Positions 1 through 8,336 of a stretch of 64,000 nt of DNA are shown here, in pieces; position 1 is the stretch's first letter; every line of letters begins with the position of its first letter. The position numbers were made by a program, and so were the translations under genes. Under the pieces are notes generated by a model. That model did no database searches. It saw only the letters and a list, made by a program, of their open reading frames with translations, and had not been told where the DNA came from. Location: contig NZ_WTYX01000002.1 in NCBI RefSeq assembly GCF_009827395.1, positions 496,001-560,000 of the forward strand. The letters run 5' to 3'. The stretch comes from Pontixanthobacter aquaemixtae. Lineage in GTDB: Bacteria > Pseudomonadota > Alphaproteobacteria > Sphingomonadales > Sphingomonadaceae.

Positions 1-1240
1 CCAATTGGACACGCGCAGCCAACAATTCCTGTTCAGCGTTGAGCACATCAAGAATGGTGCGGTTGCCGATCGAGTTTTCGGCGCGGGTTCCTTCGAGGCT
101 CAGTTCAGCGGCAGCCACCGCCGTTCGTGAACTTTCGATAATCGCATTGGCCGCCTGCCAGCTGGAGTAAGCAGCGCGGACTTGGGCGATGACGTCGCGC
201 TCGGCAGCGATCACTTGTTCAAACGCAGCGCTGGCACGCGCGCTGGCTTGCCGCTGCAAGGCGGCGGGCCGTCCACCCTGAAAAATCGGGATGCTCAGCC
301 GCACGCCGGCTTGCGCGCCGGTGGCGGTTTGCGCGCTCGGCACGGTCGGGCCGTTCGGATCGTTGGGATCTACCGGAATATCGGGGACGCTACCGAGGAA
401 ATTCTGGTAATTGTAGCGCGTGAACAGGCTGACAGTGGGCAGCCGACCTGCGCCTGCGACATCCACATCATATCCGGCAGCTTCTGCGCGCTCCTTGGCG
501 GCAATCAGATCGGGGTTGTTTTCTAAAGCGAAAAATACCGCTTCTTGCGCCGTGTCGGGAAGGCCGGGCAATGGCGGAGGCGGCTGCAGATCATCAGGCG
601 CTGATCCGACCAGACGGATATAGGTTTCGCGCGCTGAAATTAGATTGGCCTGTGCAGAGCGCAAATCGCTTTGGGACACGGCCAGCCGCGACTGAGATTG
701 CGCAATATCGGTGCGGGTCAAATCACCAATTTCGAAGCGATCCTCGGTGGCCTGTAGGTTGACCGAGAGAACATCTACCTGATTGGCCGACAAGGCAACG
801 ATCGCCTCGTTGCGGATCACGTCCATATAGGCTGCAACGACCTGGCTGAAAATTGCCGATTCGGTTCCGCGCAAATCCGCTCGACCCGCTTCGACACGCT
901 CTTTCGCGGCGCGAATTCCGTTCTTGACCGAGCCGCCCAAATAAATCGGCACACCCAGATCGACATCGGCGTTGAGCACGCGGTTCGGCGTAAAGAAACT
1001 GGTCGAATTCTGCTTGAGAAATTCTGTCTGTGTAACCGTACTGCTGACACTGGGCAGTCCGCTGGCCTTCTGGATCGGCACATTCTCATCGGTAGCGCGC
1101 TGGTTTGCCCGCGCAGCCTGCAGCGTCGGATTGGTCTGGTACGCCTCAACCAAGGCTTCGCGCAGCGTATCTGCATAAGCGGGGGTAGCGACAATTGCCG
1201 CACCGGCGAGCAGCGCCAATTTGCCGAACCGCTTTGACAT
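1..1240 (-). CDS. tolC: TolC family outer membrane protein (3' end beyond window)
   Basis: The frame is open from an ATG at 1240 to the window edge, giving the first ~413 residues of a TolC-type channel. The product begins with a clear signal peptide (MSKRFGK, hydrophobic stretch, cleavage near AYA-DT) followed by the TolC opening 'LREALVEAYQTNPTLQAARA'. Two repeat halves of long helices with sarcosine-rich style spacing are visible, including 'ENNPDLIAAKERAEAA' near residue 230. TolC trimers form the outer-membrane exit duct for RND and ABC export and type I secretion. It sits 4 bases downstream of the PIMT-like gene, so the two are probably one transcript, a gene order common in alphaproteobacteria. 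The C-terminus is missing only because the window ends. Confidence 0.93.
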   Translation of the reverse strand, partial: MSKRFGKLALLAGAAIVATPAYADTLREALVEAYQTNPTLQAARANQRATDENVPIQKASGLPSVSSTVTQTEFLKQNSTSFFTPNRVLNADVDLGVPIYLGGSVKNGIRAAKERVEAGRADLRGTESAIFSQVVAAYMDVIRNEAIVALSANQVDVLSVNLQATEDRFEIGDLTRTDIAQSQSRLAVSQSDLRSAQANLISARETYIRLVGSAPDDLQPPPPLPGLPDTAQEAVFFALENNPDLIAAKERAEAAGYDVDVAGAGRLPTVSLFTRYNYQNFLGSVPDIPVDPNDPNGPTVPSAQTATGAQAGVRLSIPIFQGGRPAALQRQASARASAAFEQVIAAERDVIAQVRAAYSSWQAANAIIESSRTAVAAAELSLEGTRAENSIGNRTILDVLNAEQELLAARVQL

Positions 1241-1244
1241 ATTT

Positions 1245-1868
1245 CTAGAAGCTCCAGCCCTTAGGCGCGTCAAATTCCGCGAGGCGGGGGATGCCGGTTT
1301 CGGCAAGCGGAAGGAGCGCAAGATCGCTACCCGTTTTCTGTCCGATGGCCAGCTTGGTCACACCCTTTGTGGCAATTCCGGTTACGATCCGCCCATTTGC
1401 TGCCAGGCGCTTCACAAGCGTCGCTGGAATGGCTTCAGCAGCACCATCAACGAGAATGAGCGAATAGGTCTTGCGCTTGCTGGTTTTTGCGGCCGCCTCT
1501 TGCGGGTCGATCACATCAACCGAAGCGACAATGGGTTTAACCAGAGCCGGAAGGTATCCACTTCCTGCATCCACCACCAGGACGCTATCCTCGGCAGTCG
1601 GCCGGGCTTCGGTCAGAACCATTCCGTAAAATAATGGCGCCGCAATCCGGCGGCCGTTTTCAAGCGGAATTGACCGGTCAATATAGGCGGTTCCCAGCGC
1701 GCTTGCGGGAACGTGCTTTTCGCGCGGAACGTCCAGCATCCGCGCGAGAACGAATTCGTCATTCACGCCGCTTGTGCGCAGCTGGCTATCGATCATCGAA
1801 CGCCGTGCAGCGGCAAAACCGGCACTGTCGCCAGCGGGCGATCCCGGCTTTGTTTTGGTCAAAGTCAT
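1245..1868 (-). CDS. Protein-L-isoaspartate O-methyltransferase-like protein
   Basis: The ~207-aa product has the PIMT N-terminal signature 'RRSMIDSQLRTSGVNDEFVLARMLDVPREKHVP' in pieces, then 'NGRRIAAPLFYGMVL' and a SAM-binding-like strand 'VLVVDAGSGYLPALV'. Family members transfer methyl groups from SAM to isoaspartyl residues to repair aged proteins. This copy is degenerate in the SAM loop (DAGSGY rather than the usual EIGTGSGY) and shorter in the middle than E. coli Pcm, so activity is not certain. ATGs at 1883 and 1868 are in frame; the inner one is preferred because AGAG lies about 5 bases before it, while the outer one abuts the palindromic operator and lacks a ribosome site. It is the first gene of a pair with tolC. 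Confidence 0.8.
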   Translation of the reverse strand: MTLTKTKPGSPAGDSAGFAAARRSMIDSQLRTSGVNDEFVLARMLDVPREKHVPASALGTAYIDRSIPLENGRRIAAPLFYGMVLTEARPTAEDSVLVVDAGSGYLPALVKPIVASVDVIDPQEAAAKTSKRKTYSLILVDGAAEAIPATLVKRLAANGRIVTGIATKGVTKLAIGQKTGSDLALLPLAETGIPRLAEFDAPKGWSF

Positions 1869-1888
1869 AGCATCTCTACTCATTTGAT

Positions 1889-1910
1889 CTGTATTACATC
1901 GATAATACAG
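1889..1910. promoter_or_regulatory. Palindromic operator candidate upstream of the PIMT-tolC pair
   Basis: A perfect 8-bp inverted repeat, CTGTATTA-N6-TAATACAG, lies about 20 bases before the preferred start of the PIMT-like gene in the divergent intergenic region with fumarase. Size and spacing fit a TetR- or MarR-type dimer site. The cognate regulator is not in the window. Confidence 0.5.
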
Positions 1911-2052
1911 CTAGTCAATTCTCCGAAATCGGTCAGAGACTTCAAAAATCGAAACGGCCTTAGTGGCAAGGTAGCGGTGGGCCAAGTGCTTTGACGCTAG
2001 AGGGTGCGCGCGCCTATGGGAGGCCCAATCGACCGGTAGGAGTATGGAATCG

Positions 2053-3573
2053 ATGAGCGACATTATCCGCATCACTGAAGAAGACCTGATCGAGAGCGTG
2101 GCAGACGCTCTGCAATATATCTCTTACTACCATCCGATGGACTATATCCGGGCTCTGGGCGAAGCCTACAAGGCCGAGCAAGGCCCGGCAGCGAAAGATG
2201 CGATAGCCCAAATTCTGACCAACAGCCGGATGTGCGCAGAGGGGCATCGTCCGATTTGCCAGGATACCGGCATCGTCAATGTGTTCGTCAAATGGGGGCA
2301 GGATTGCCGCCTCGAATCCAAGCGCAGTTTGCAGGACGTGGTCGATGATGGCGTGCGCAAGGCCTATATGCATCCGGAAAACAAGCTGCGCGCGTCGATA
2401 TTGGCGGACCCCGCTTTCACGCGCCGCAATACCCGCGATAACACGCCCTGCGTTCTATCGGTGGAGATGGTGCCGGGTAGCACTGTAGAAATCGACGTCG
2501 CAGCCAAAGGTGGCGGAAGTGAGAACAAGAGCAAGTTCAAAATGATGAACCCGAGCGACAACATCGTCGACTGGGTGCTCGAACAAATTCCTTCGATGGG
2601 TGCTGGCTGGTGCCCGCCGGGAATGCTCGGGATCGGAATCGGCGGCACCGCGGAACATTGCATGCGGCTGGCCAAACAGAGCCTGATGGACCCGATCGAT
2701 ATGGGGCAGCTGAAACAGCGCGGCGCCAGCAGCGATATCGAACAATTGCGGATCGACATTTTCGATGCGGTCAACGCGCAAGGGGTTGGCGCGCAGGGCC
2801 TGGGCGGGCTTTCCACCGTTCTGGACGTGAAAATCTATGATGCGCCGTGCCATGCGGCGGGGAAACCGGTTGCGATGATTCCCAATTGCGCGGCAACACG
2901 CCATGCGCATTTCACTCTCGATGGCTCGGGTCCGACCTATTTGGAGCAGCCCAAGCTGGACGAATGGCCCGATGTCAATTGGCAGCCAGACAGCGAGGCC
3001 AAACGCGTCGATCTCGACAATCTGACGCAAGAGGAAGTGGCAAGCTGGGACCATGGTGACCGTCTGCTCCTTTCGGGCAAAATGCTGACCGGTCGCGATG
3101 CCGCGCATAAGCGGATCCAGGATATGCTCGCCAAAGGCGAAGAACTGCCGGTCGATTTCAGAGGCCGCGCGATCTATTATGTTGGTCCGGTCGATCCGGT
3201 GATGGGCGAAGCGGTTGGACCGGCCGGCCCGACCACCGCGACGCGGATGGACAAATTCACCGAAATGATGCTCGATCAGGGCTTGCTGGCGATGATCGGC
3301 AAGGCAGAGCGGGGTGCGGATGCGGTGGATGTGATCAGCCGTTTTAAAGTGGCCTATCTGATGGCGACGGGCGGGGCGGCCTATCTTGTTTCGCGCGCGA
3401 TCAAGGAAGCCAAAGTGGTCGGATTCGAAGATCTGGGCATGGAAGCAATCTACGAATTCACCGTGGAAAATATGCCGGTAACCGTCGCCGTCGACAGCGC
3501 CGGAAACAACGTACACACCTTGGCGCCCGCCCGCTGGAAAGAGAGGATCGCCAAGGAAGGCTTGCTCGCCTGA
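2053..3573 (+). CDS. fumA: Fumarate hydratase class I (Fe-S)
   Basis: The 506-aa product is a class I fumarase, a [4Fe-4S] hydro-lyase interconverting fumarate and malate in the TCA cycle. The N-terminal alpha domain carries three conserved cysteines in the right contexts: Cys69 (PICQDTG), Cys187 (GWCPPG before LGIGIGGT) and Cys279 (IPNCAATRH). The C-terminal beta domain has 'GPVDPVMGEAVGPAGPTTA'. Length matches E. coli FumA/FumB (~548) less some trimming. An ATG at 2044 is in frame but only one base from TAGGAG; the ATG at 2053 has ten bases of spacing and gives MSDIIRIT, so it is preferred. Being oxygen-labile, the enzyme depends on Fe-S assembly of the kind encoded by the suf operon in this window. 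Confidence 0.95.
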   Translation: MSDIIRITEEDLIESVADALQYISYYHPMDYIRALGEAYKAEQGPAAKDAIAQILTNSRMCAEGHRPICQDTGIVNVFVKWGQDCRLESKRSLQDVVDDGVRKAYMHPENKLRASILADPAFTRRNTRDNTPCVLSVEMVPGSTVEIDVAAKGGGSENKSKFKMMNPSDNIVDWVLEQIPSMGAGWCPPGMLGIGIGGTAEHCMRLAKQSLMDPIDMGQLKQRGASSDIEQLRIDIFDAVNAQGVGAQGLGGLSTVLDVKIYDAPCHAAGKPVAMIPNCAATRHAHFTLDGSGPTYLEQPKLDEWPDVNWQPDSEAKRVDLDNLTQEEVASWDHGDRLLLSGKMLTGRDAAHKRIQDMLAKGEELPVDFRGRAIYYVGPVDPVMGEAVGPAGPTTATRMDKFTEMMLDQGLLAMIGKAERGADAVDVISRFKVAYLMATGGAAYLVSRAIKEAKVVGFEDLGMEAIYEFTVENMPVTVAVDSAGNNVHTLAPARWKERIAKEGLLA

Positions 3574-3670
3574 ACGACCGACCGACCAGCGCGCTCGACG
3601 AAGGGCCGAGTCATTTCGACGACGGCGCTGGCCTCGCTTGCGCGTTGCAGGCTAAGGCGGGGATATAAAT

Positions 3671-4891
3671 ATGGAAACCGAACTATCCCCCCATACCCCT
3701 GCGCGCGTCCCGTTCCGGACGGTCTTGATCTCGATGATCGGGCTGTGGCTATGCTATTTCCTGCTCACGACATTGCGCGGTTCGATTGTCGGGCTCGAAC
3801 CGCAATTCGACATGCTGTGGCGGCGGGGAATCGTAACGCTCGCAGGCCTCGCAATCACCATGGTTCTGTGGCTGCTCTTGCGGCTGTTCGATGCACGCCC
3901 ACTATGGATGAAAGTGGGCGCCGCGCTGATTCTGGCGCTGCCCGCGGCGGTCCTCGTCGCGCAAGTGAACCAGGCTGCATTCTGGTCAGTCCAGGACAAG
4001 ATTACCGAACGGATGGGCAAGGAACGCGGCGTGGGCATCCGGCGCGACGAATCGGGCAACATCTTTATCGAAGTCCCGCAGAACCGCGATGCTGCAGATT
4101 CGATTGATGAAGAATTGCCCGCACAGGAAGTGCTGATCGCCACGGCGCCAACCGGCTGGGATAGCTGGAAGGCAATCGTCGATATTGCGATCGGGCGCTA
4201 TTTCCTGCTGCTGGCGTGGTCATCGCTCTATTTTGCATTGTTGGCGATCGCGCAAGTGAAAGTGGCCGAGCGGCGTGAAAGCGAATTTCGCCGACTAGCC
4301 AAAGAGGCAGAGCTGCGATCGCTGCGCTATCAGGTAAATCCGCATTTCCTGTTCAATTCGCTCAACTCACTCAGCGCATTGGTAATGACTGGCAAAGCCG
4401 ATCGCGCCGAGGAAATGATTCAGACGCTCTCCAGTTTCTACCGGCACAGTCTTGCCGATGATACGACATCGGATGTCGACCTGGCTGACGAATTTGCCCT
4501 CCAGCAGCATTATCTAGAGATTGAATCGATCCGCTTTCCGGAGCGACTGATTATCGAAATCGACCTTCCCGACGATCTGCAAGATGCGCGAATTCCGGGA
4601 ATGATATTGCAGCCGTTGATCGAAAATTCGGTCAAATATGCCGTCGCGCCGCTGACGCGCCCGGTCCGCATCCGGGTTGCCGCGCGCGAGGATTATGGCC
4701 GGCTGGCGCTTACGGTAAGCGATGACGGCCCCGGTTCGAAAGACATAGCCGAACCGGGCTTCGGCATCGGTCTTGCCAATGTTCGGGACCGCTTGCGGGC
4801 GCGCTTTGGCAATGAAGCGACGATTACAGCAGGCCCCACCGAGACTGGCTATTCGACCGAGATTCGCGTCCCTCTCAGGAAACATGACTAG
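3671..4891 (+). CDS. LytS-type sensor histidine kinase
   Basis: The 406-aa protein has about four N-terminal membrane segments (roughly residues 15-35, 56-72, 82-100 and 172-196), the second pair separated by a ~70-residue loop, and then a His_kinase (PF06580) module. The phospho-acceptor is His225 in 'QVNPHFLFNSLNSLSAL'. The ATP-binding part follows with the N box 'QPLIENSVKYAV' and G boxes 'DDGPGS' and 'GFGIGLANVRDRL'. This family autophosphorylates and passes the phosphate to LytTR response regulators, one of which is encoded 8 bases downstream. The signal is unknown. A homologous but clearly distinct pair is encoded at 39795-41824. Confidence 0.92.
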   Translation: METELSPHTPARVPFRTVLISMIGLWLCYFLLTTLRGSIVGLEPQFDMLWRRGIVTLAGLAITMVLWLLLRLFDARPLWMKVGAALILALPAAVLVAQVNQAAFWSVQDKITERMGKERGVGIRRDESGNIFIEVPQNRDAADSIDEELPAQEVLIATAPTGWDSWKAIVDIAIGRYFLLLAWSSLYFALLAIAQVKVAERRESEFRRLAKEAELRSLRYQVNPHFLFNSLNSLSALVMTGKADRAEEMIQTLSSFYRHSLADDTTSDVDLADEFALQQHYLEIESIRFPERLIIEIDLPDDLQDARIPGMILQPLIENSVKYAVAPLTRPVRIRVAAREDYGRLALTVSDDGPGSKDIAEPGFGIGLANVRDRLRARFGNEATITAGPTETGYSTEIRVPLRKHD

Positions 4892-4899
4892 CGCATATT

Positions 4900-5640
4900 A
4901 TGGCTGACACCGGAAACGATACCGCCCTTCGCACCCTGATTGTCGATGATGAACCGCTCGCCGTAGAGCGGATGCAAGTCATCTGTGCGAAGCTGAAAGA
5001 TCTCGCGGTTGTCGGCACTGCAAGCGATGGATCGGCTGCGCTGCGCCTGATTGAAGCGCTCAGGCCCGATCTGGTCTTGCTCGACATGACCATGCCCGAA
5101 GTCGACGGCCTCTCGGTGGCTCGCGCATTGGCGGATATGGACCATCGCCCGGCGATAATTTTCGTGACCGCCCATGATAATTTCGCGGTCGAGGCATTCG
5201 ATCTGGATGCAGTGGATTACGTCCTGAAACCGGTGGCGACCGAGCGATTGGGACGGGCGATTGATCGCGCCATGGCGCGCCGCGGCGAACGCGAATCTGC
5301 CGAAAGCGAGTGGCTGGCCGAATTGTGGGTGCCCCATCGCAGCGAGCTACTGCGGATCGAGGTGTCGCAAGTCAGCCAGATCGATGCAGAGCGCGATTAT
5401 GTGCGGCTTCATGTCGGTGAGCGCACTTATTTACTGCTCCAGACAATTGCCGGTCTGGAAGAACGGTTAAATCCGGCAGAGTTTATCCGCATCCATCGCT
5501 CCACCATTTTGCGCCGCGACAGTATTCGCGGACTCAGGCATGACGGGCTGGGCGTATGGTCGGTCGAGCTGGAAGATGGAGAGGCGCTGCGGATCGGGCG
5601 GACTTATCTGCCCAAAGTGAAAGCAATGGCCGGGCGGTAA
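4900..5640 (+). CDS. LytTR-family response regulator
   Basis: The 246-aa protein consists of a receiver domain (acidic pair Asp16-Asp17, phospho-acceptor Asp62 in 'LLDMTMPEVDG', conserved Lys110 in 'VDYVLKPVA') and a C-terminal LytTR DNA-binding domain from about residue 145, recognisable by 'IDAERDYVRLHVGERTYLL' and 'FIRIHRSTILRRDSI'. LytTR proteins bind direct repeats near promoters through a beta-sheet domain rather than a helix-turn-helix. It lies 8 bases after the kinase gene and is certainly its partner. It ends just before the convergent flavin reductase gene. Confidence 0.94.
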   Translation: MADTGNDTALRTLIVDDEPLAVERMQVICAKLKDLAVVGTASDGSAALRLIEALRPDLVLLDMTMPEVDGLSVARALADMDHRPAIIFVTAHDNFAVEAFDLDAVDYVLKPVATERLGRAIDRAMARRGERESAESEWLAELWVPHRSELLRIEVSQVSQIDAERDYVRLHVGERTYLLLQTIAGLEERLNPAEFIRIHRSTILRRDSIRGLRHDGLGVWSVELEDGEALRIGRTYLPKVKAMAGR

Positions 5641-5652
5641 AGCGCGCCGCGC

Positions 5653-6585
5653 CTACCCCTCGCCTGTAAGCTCGATAATCCGCCGCAAGACACGTTTGGT
5701 CTCGGCAATTTCGCCTTCGGTGAAATGGTCGGCAAGATCAGCTTCAAGCGCTTTGCCGAAAGCAAGCATTTCGACAAACAATTTGCGCCCGCTATCGGCC
5801 AGATCATATCCATCCGAACCGGCGCAGATGAGCCCCTTGCTTTCCATGCTGGCAAGCAAATTGCCGTCTTTGTGCCCCGTGTGCGGTAGGCGTTCGGCAA
5901 TCGCTTCGCCTGACAGTGGCGCTTCCATGGCCAGCATCGCCAGCGCCATATATTCTTCCATCGACAAGCCGTTTTCGGCAAGCTTCTCTCGCGTCGGGCG
6001 CGATGTGTGGAAATGCGCCCGCGAGAGCAGGTAAAAGAGAAAGTCGTCGCTGAACTGGCCATGTTCGATGTCGATCGATTGGCCCGCCTCGCCAACCGGT
6101 CTCGGGCGACGCTCCACATAGCGCCCGCCATGAAACAGCAATGGCGCTTCGTCTCGGGCATCGAACGACACCACTTCGCCTACCAGGATGATGTGATCGC
6201 CGCCTTCATATTGATGTCTGGTGCGGCATTCGAACAAGGCCGCATGGTGGCTGAATATGGGCGAACCGAGTTCGCCAACCGACCAATCAACCGCAGCGAA
6301 TTTGTCTTCGCCCGAGCGGGCGAAAAGATTGGACAGCGCCTCCTGGCTAGCGGCCAGTACGTGTATTGCGAAATGGCCGCTATTGCAGAAGGCTTCGCGC
6401 GAAAGACTGCTTTTTGCCAATGACCACAAGACAAGCGGGGGATCGAGGCTGACCGAGTTGAAGCTGCTGGCAGTCACCCCGACGGGCTGGCCATCGCCGC
6501 CCATTGTTGTTGCGATGGTTACTCCGGTCGCAAACGAGCCCAGAGCATTGCGAAACTCAATTTCCGGATTGCTACTATTCTGCAC
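5653..6585 (-). CDS. Flavin reductase with C-terminal MarR-like domain
   Basis: Residues ~8-165 are a flavin reductase domain (HpaC/ActVB fold): 'LGSFATGVTIATTMGGDGQPVG', 'TASSFNSVSLDPPLVLW' and 'DHIILVGEV'. Residues ~185-310 form an all-helical winged-helix tail resembling MarR proteins ('MEEYMALAMLAMEAPLSGEA', then a DNA-binding-like helix and wing). The same layout is known in the C1 reductase of Acinetobacter p-hydroxyphenylacetate hydroxylase, where the tail is autoinhibitory and senses the aromatic substrate. The enzyme would supply reduced FMN/FAD to a monooxygenase. No monooxygenase gene is next to it here. The start codon is GTG at 6585; it stands alone, separated from urcA by a terminator. 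Confidence 0.85.
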   Translation of the reverse strand: MQNSSNPEIEFRNALGSFATGVTIATTMGGDGQPVGVTASSFNSVSLDPPLVLWSLAKSSLSREAFCNSGHFAIHVLAASQEALSNLFARSGEDKFAAVDWSVGELGSPIFSHHAALFECRTRHQYEGGDHIILVGEVVSFDARDEAPLLFHGGRYVERRPRPVGEAGQSIDIEHGQFSDDFLFYLLSRAHFHTSRPTREKLAENGLSMEEYMALAMLAMEAPLSGEAIAERLPHTGHKDGNLLASMESKGLICAGSDGYDLADSGRKLFVEMLAFGKALEADLADHFTEGEIAETKRVLRRIIELTGEG

Positions 6586-6646
6586 CGCGTCGCAGTAGCA
6601 TTTTTCCCCGACTTAGGAAGAGCTCTCGCGCGATATTGCAATCACG

Positions 6647-6684
6647 AAAAAGGCCCGGGCCGGGGGACTGAACCGGCTCGGGCC
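6647..6684 (-). terminator. Intrinsic terminator after urcA
   Basis: A 12-bp stem (GGCCCGGGCCGG against CCGGCTCGGGCC, one mismatch) followed on the minus strand by TTTTT. It ends the urcA transcript before the flavin reductase gene. Confidence 0.85.
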
Positions 6685-6738
6685 TGGCCCTGCGCATGTC
6701 TAGGGGTTCGCAGGGACGTCTCGGTTGTCGGGGGATCC

Positions 6739-7032
6739 TCAACCGCCGAGATTACGATCCTGCACCACCGCAGCCATCTGCCGCGACGCTTGCTTCTTGG
6801 CCTTGGCATAACACGCTTTGGCCGACGGGTCGGAAATCCGCGTGCCCATTGTGTGATCGCCAAGCTTGCAGACCTTCTTTGCTGCGCGGTCGATGCGCTG
6901 TTCGAGCTTCGCCTGACCTTCGGCGGTGCTCAGATTCAGATCGCGATATTGGATCGAAATGCTGTCGGCGAAGGCAGGGGCTGCGGTACATGCCGCGCTG
7001 ATGGCTGCAAGGGTGATTAGTGACTTTCTCAT
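6739..7032 (-). CDS. UrcA family protein
   Basis: The 97-aa product has a signal peptide (MRKSLITLAAISAACTAAPAFA, mature start near DSISI) and the UrcA-type core 'IQYRDLNLSTAEGQAKLEQR' with two cysteines, in 'KKVCKLG' and 'SAKACYAKA', that probably form a disulfide in the periplasm. The family is abundant in sphingomonads and Caulobacter and its function is not established. A strong ribosome site (GGAGGAAG) precedes the ATG at 7032, and a 9-bp hairpin sits directly upstream of it. It is a single-gene transcript ending at the terminator at 6647-6684. Confidence 0.85.
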   Translation of the reverse strand: MRKSLITLAAISAACTAAPAFADSISIQYRDLNLSTAEGQAKLEQRIDRAAKKVCKLGDHTMGTRISDPSAKACYAKAKKQASRQMAAVVQDRNLGG

Positions 7033-7048
7033 AGTGCTTCCTCCATGC

Positions 7049-7080
7049 GGACCTTTCCGGTGAAGGGGGGTGAAAGGTCC
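7049..7080 (-). promoter_or_regulatory. Hairpin in the urcA 5' leader
   Basis: Perfect 9-bp inverted repeat GGACCTTTC / GAAAGGTCC with a 14-base loop, 5 bases upstream of the urcA ribosome site on the minus strand. There is no T-run, so it is not a terminator. It could stabilise the mRNA or regulate initiation. Confidence 0.5.
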
Positions 7081-7199
7081 GTCTCTTTGCCTCTCGGGCG
7101 ACTATTGGAATAGGCCGGGAGCGAAAGGGATGCAGCACAGCGTCGATCGCGTGCTGCAATTGCTCGACCAAGAGCGCCGATTTTGACGGGCGGCTGAAA

Positions 7200-7520
7200 A
7201 TGCAGGACGAACGGCGCTTGCGAAGCGACGAGCGATTATGCACTAGAGCGTTCATGGCTATCGCGCTCATATTCCTCCTCGGGATCGGCAATTTCGCGCT
7301 GCACAAGGCGGTAATGCAGAGCGGGCACCCGATGATCGGGCAAATTCCGTGGCTTGCCCATGCCAATGGAAGGCGCATTGCCTTTGGTCTTGAATTTCTG
7401 GTTCTGGTTGCCGCCCTATTGCTTGTGACGAATGGCTGGCCCGGTCTTGCCTGGGGGTATTTGATCTATTCGGTTATCAACGGGCTGTCGGGCTGGCTGA
7501 TCCTGTCGGGCAAGATATGA
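7200..7520 (+). CDS. Small integral membrane protein, unknown function
   Basis: The 106-aa product is hydrophobic, with three likely membrane helices: 'FMAIALIFLLGIGNFALHKA', 'FGLEFLVLVAALLLVTNGW' and 'YLIYSVINGLSGWLILSG'. A conserved-looking segment HPMIGQIPWLAHANG lies in the first loop. The stop overlaps the ATG of the metallophosphoesterase gene in ATGA, so the two are translationally coupled. I do not recognise the family. An alternative start at the internal Met19 would remove the basic N-terminus. Confidence 0.65.
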   Translation: MQDERRLRSDERLCTRAFMAIALIFLLGIGNFALHKAVMQSGHPMIGQIPWLAHANGRRIAFGLEFLVLVAALLLVTNGWPGLAWGYLIYSVINGLSGWLILSGKI

Positions 7521-8269
7521 CCGCGCCCATCCGCCTTTTTCATGTGAGCGATGTTCATTTCGGTGTGGAACATACCGACGCGATGGCCTGGTTTGCTGAT
7601 GCTGTTCACGCTGAAAAGCCGGATGCCGTGATATGCACCGGCGACCTTACCCAACGCGCAACGCACAAACAGTTCGATCAGGCCCGCCTTTTCTTCGAAA
7701 GCCTGAAAGTGCCGGTCACGCTTGAGCCGGGCAATCACGACATGCCCTATTACAATCTGTGGGAACGATTCACGCAGCCCTATAAAAGGTATGGCGCTCT
7801 TGCGGATTCGGTCGGGGCGATATTGTCATTCGACCATTGCGTGATCATCTCGCTCAAGACCACCGTGCGTATCCAGCCGCGCTTCCCATGGTCCGACGGC
7901 TATGTGCACAAAGATGCGTTGGCGGCGACATTGCGGGAGGTCGAGGCGCTATCGGGTGATGGGCGCTTTCTGATTGTCAGCTGCCACCACCCCCTATTGC
8001 CGGCAAAGCCGGACGAGAAGAACCCGACGATTGGCGGCGATGCAGCCTTTGCTGCTTTGGCTGATGCGGGTGTCGATGCGATTCTGACGGGTCACGTCCA
8101 TGTTCCTTTCGATTTGACTCGCGCCTCGGGCAACCGGTCTGTGCGAATGGTCGGCGCGGGAACATTGTCGACACGGCTGCGCGGCGCCGAGCCCGGCTAT
8201 AATGTTGTGACCTATGATCCGACCGAAGGGCTTGGCGTCGAGCAGAGGGTGTTCGGTTTAGAAAGCTGA
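7517..8269 (+). CDS. Calcineurin-like metallophosphoesterase
   Basis: The 250-aa product shows all metal-binding blocks of the class III phosphodiesterase family in order: 'DVHFG' near the N-terminus, 'CTGDLTQ', 'PGNHD', 'SCHHPLL' and 'LTGHVHVP'. Relatives such as CpdA cleave cyclic AMP or other phosphodiesters with two metal ions; the substrate here cannot be read from the sequence. It overlaps the preceding membrane-protein gene by ATGA and ends 6 bases before a bidirectional terminator shared with rpsI. Confidence 0.9.
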   Translation: MTAPIRLFHVSDVHFGVEHTDAMAWFADAVHAEKPDAVICTGDLTQRATHKQFDQARLFFESLKVPVTLEPGNHDMPYYNLWERFTQPYKRYGALADSVGAILSFDHCVIISLKTTVRIQPRFPWSDGYVHKDALAATLREVEALSGDGRFLIVSCHHPLLPAKPDEKNPTIGGDAAFAALADAGVDAILTGHVHVPFDLTRASGNRSVRMVGAGTLSTRLRGAEPGYNVVTYDPTEGLGVEQRVFGLES

Positions 8270-8275
8270 GCGCCG

Positions 8276-8314
8276 AAAAAAAGGCGGCCCGTTTCCGGAC
8301 CGCCCCTTTTTTTT
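8276..8314. terminator. Bidirectional terminator between metallophosphoesterase and rpsI
   Basis: A 9-bp GC-rich stem (GGCGGCCCG against CGGACCGCC, one mismatch, TTTC loop) is flanked by an A-run on the left and a T-run of nine on the right, so it can stop transcription from both convergent genes. Confidence 0.9.
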
Positions 8315-8336
8315 TGAAATCGAAAACGTAAGTGAA

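Noticed and set aside
817-1203. Minus-strand frame of 128 codons in the TolC region
   Set aside because: It is an out-of-frame shadow. The real tolC frame starts at 1240 and stays open to the window edge with a signal peptide.
2455-3516. 353-codon minus-strand frame across fumarase
   Set aside because: Antisense to the conserved fumarase domains; His/Arg-rich composition typical of reverse frames of GC-rich genes.
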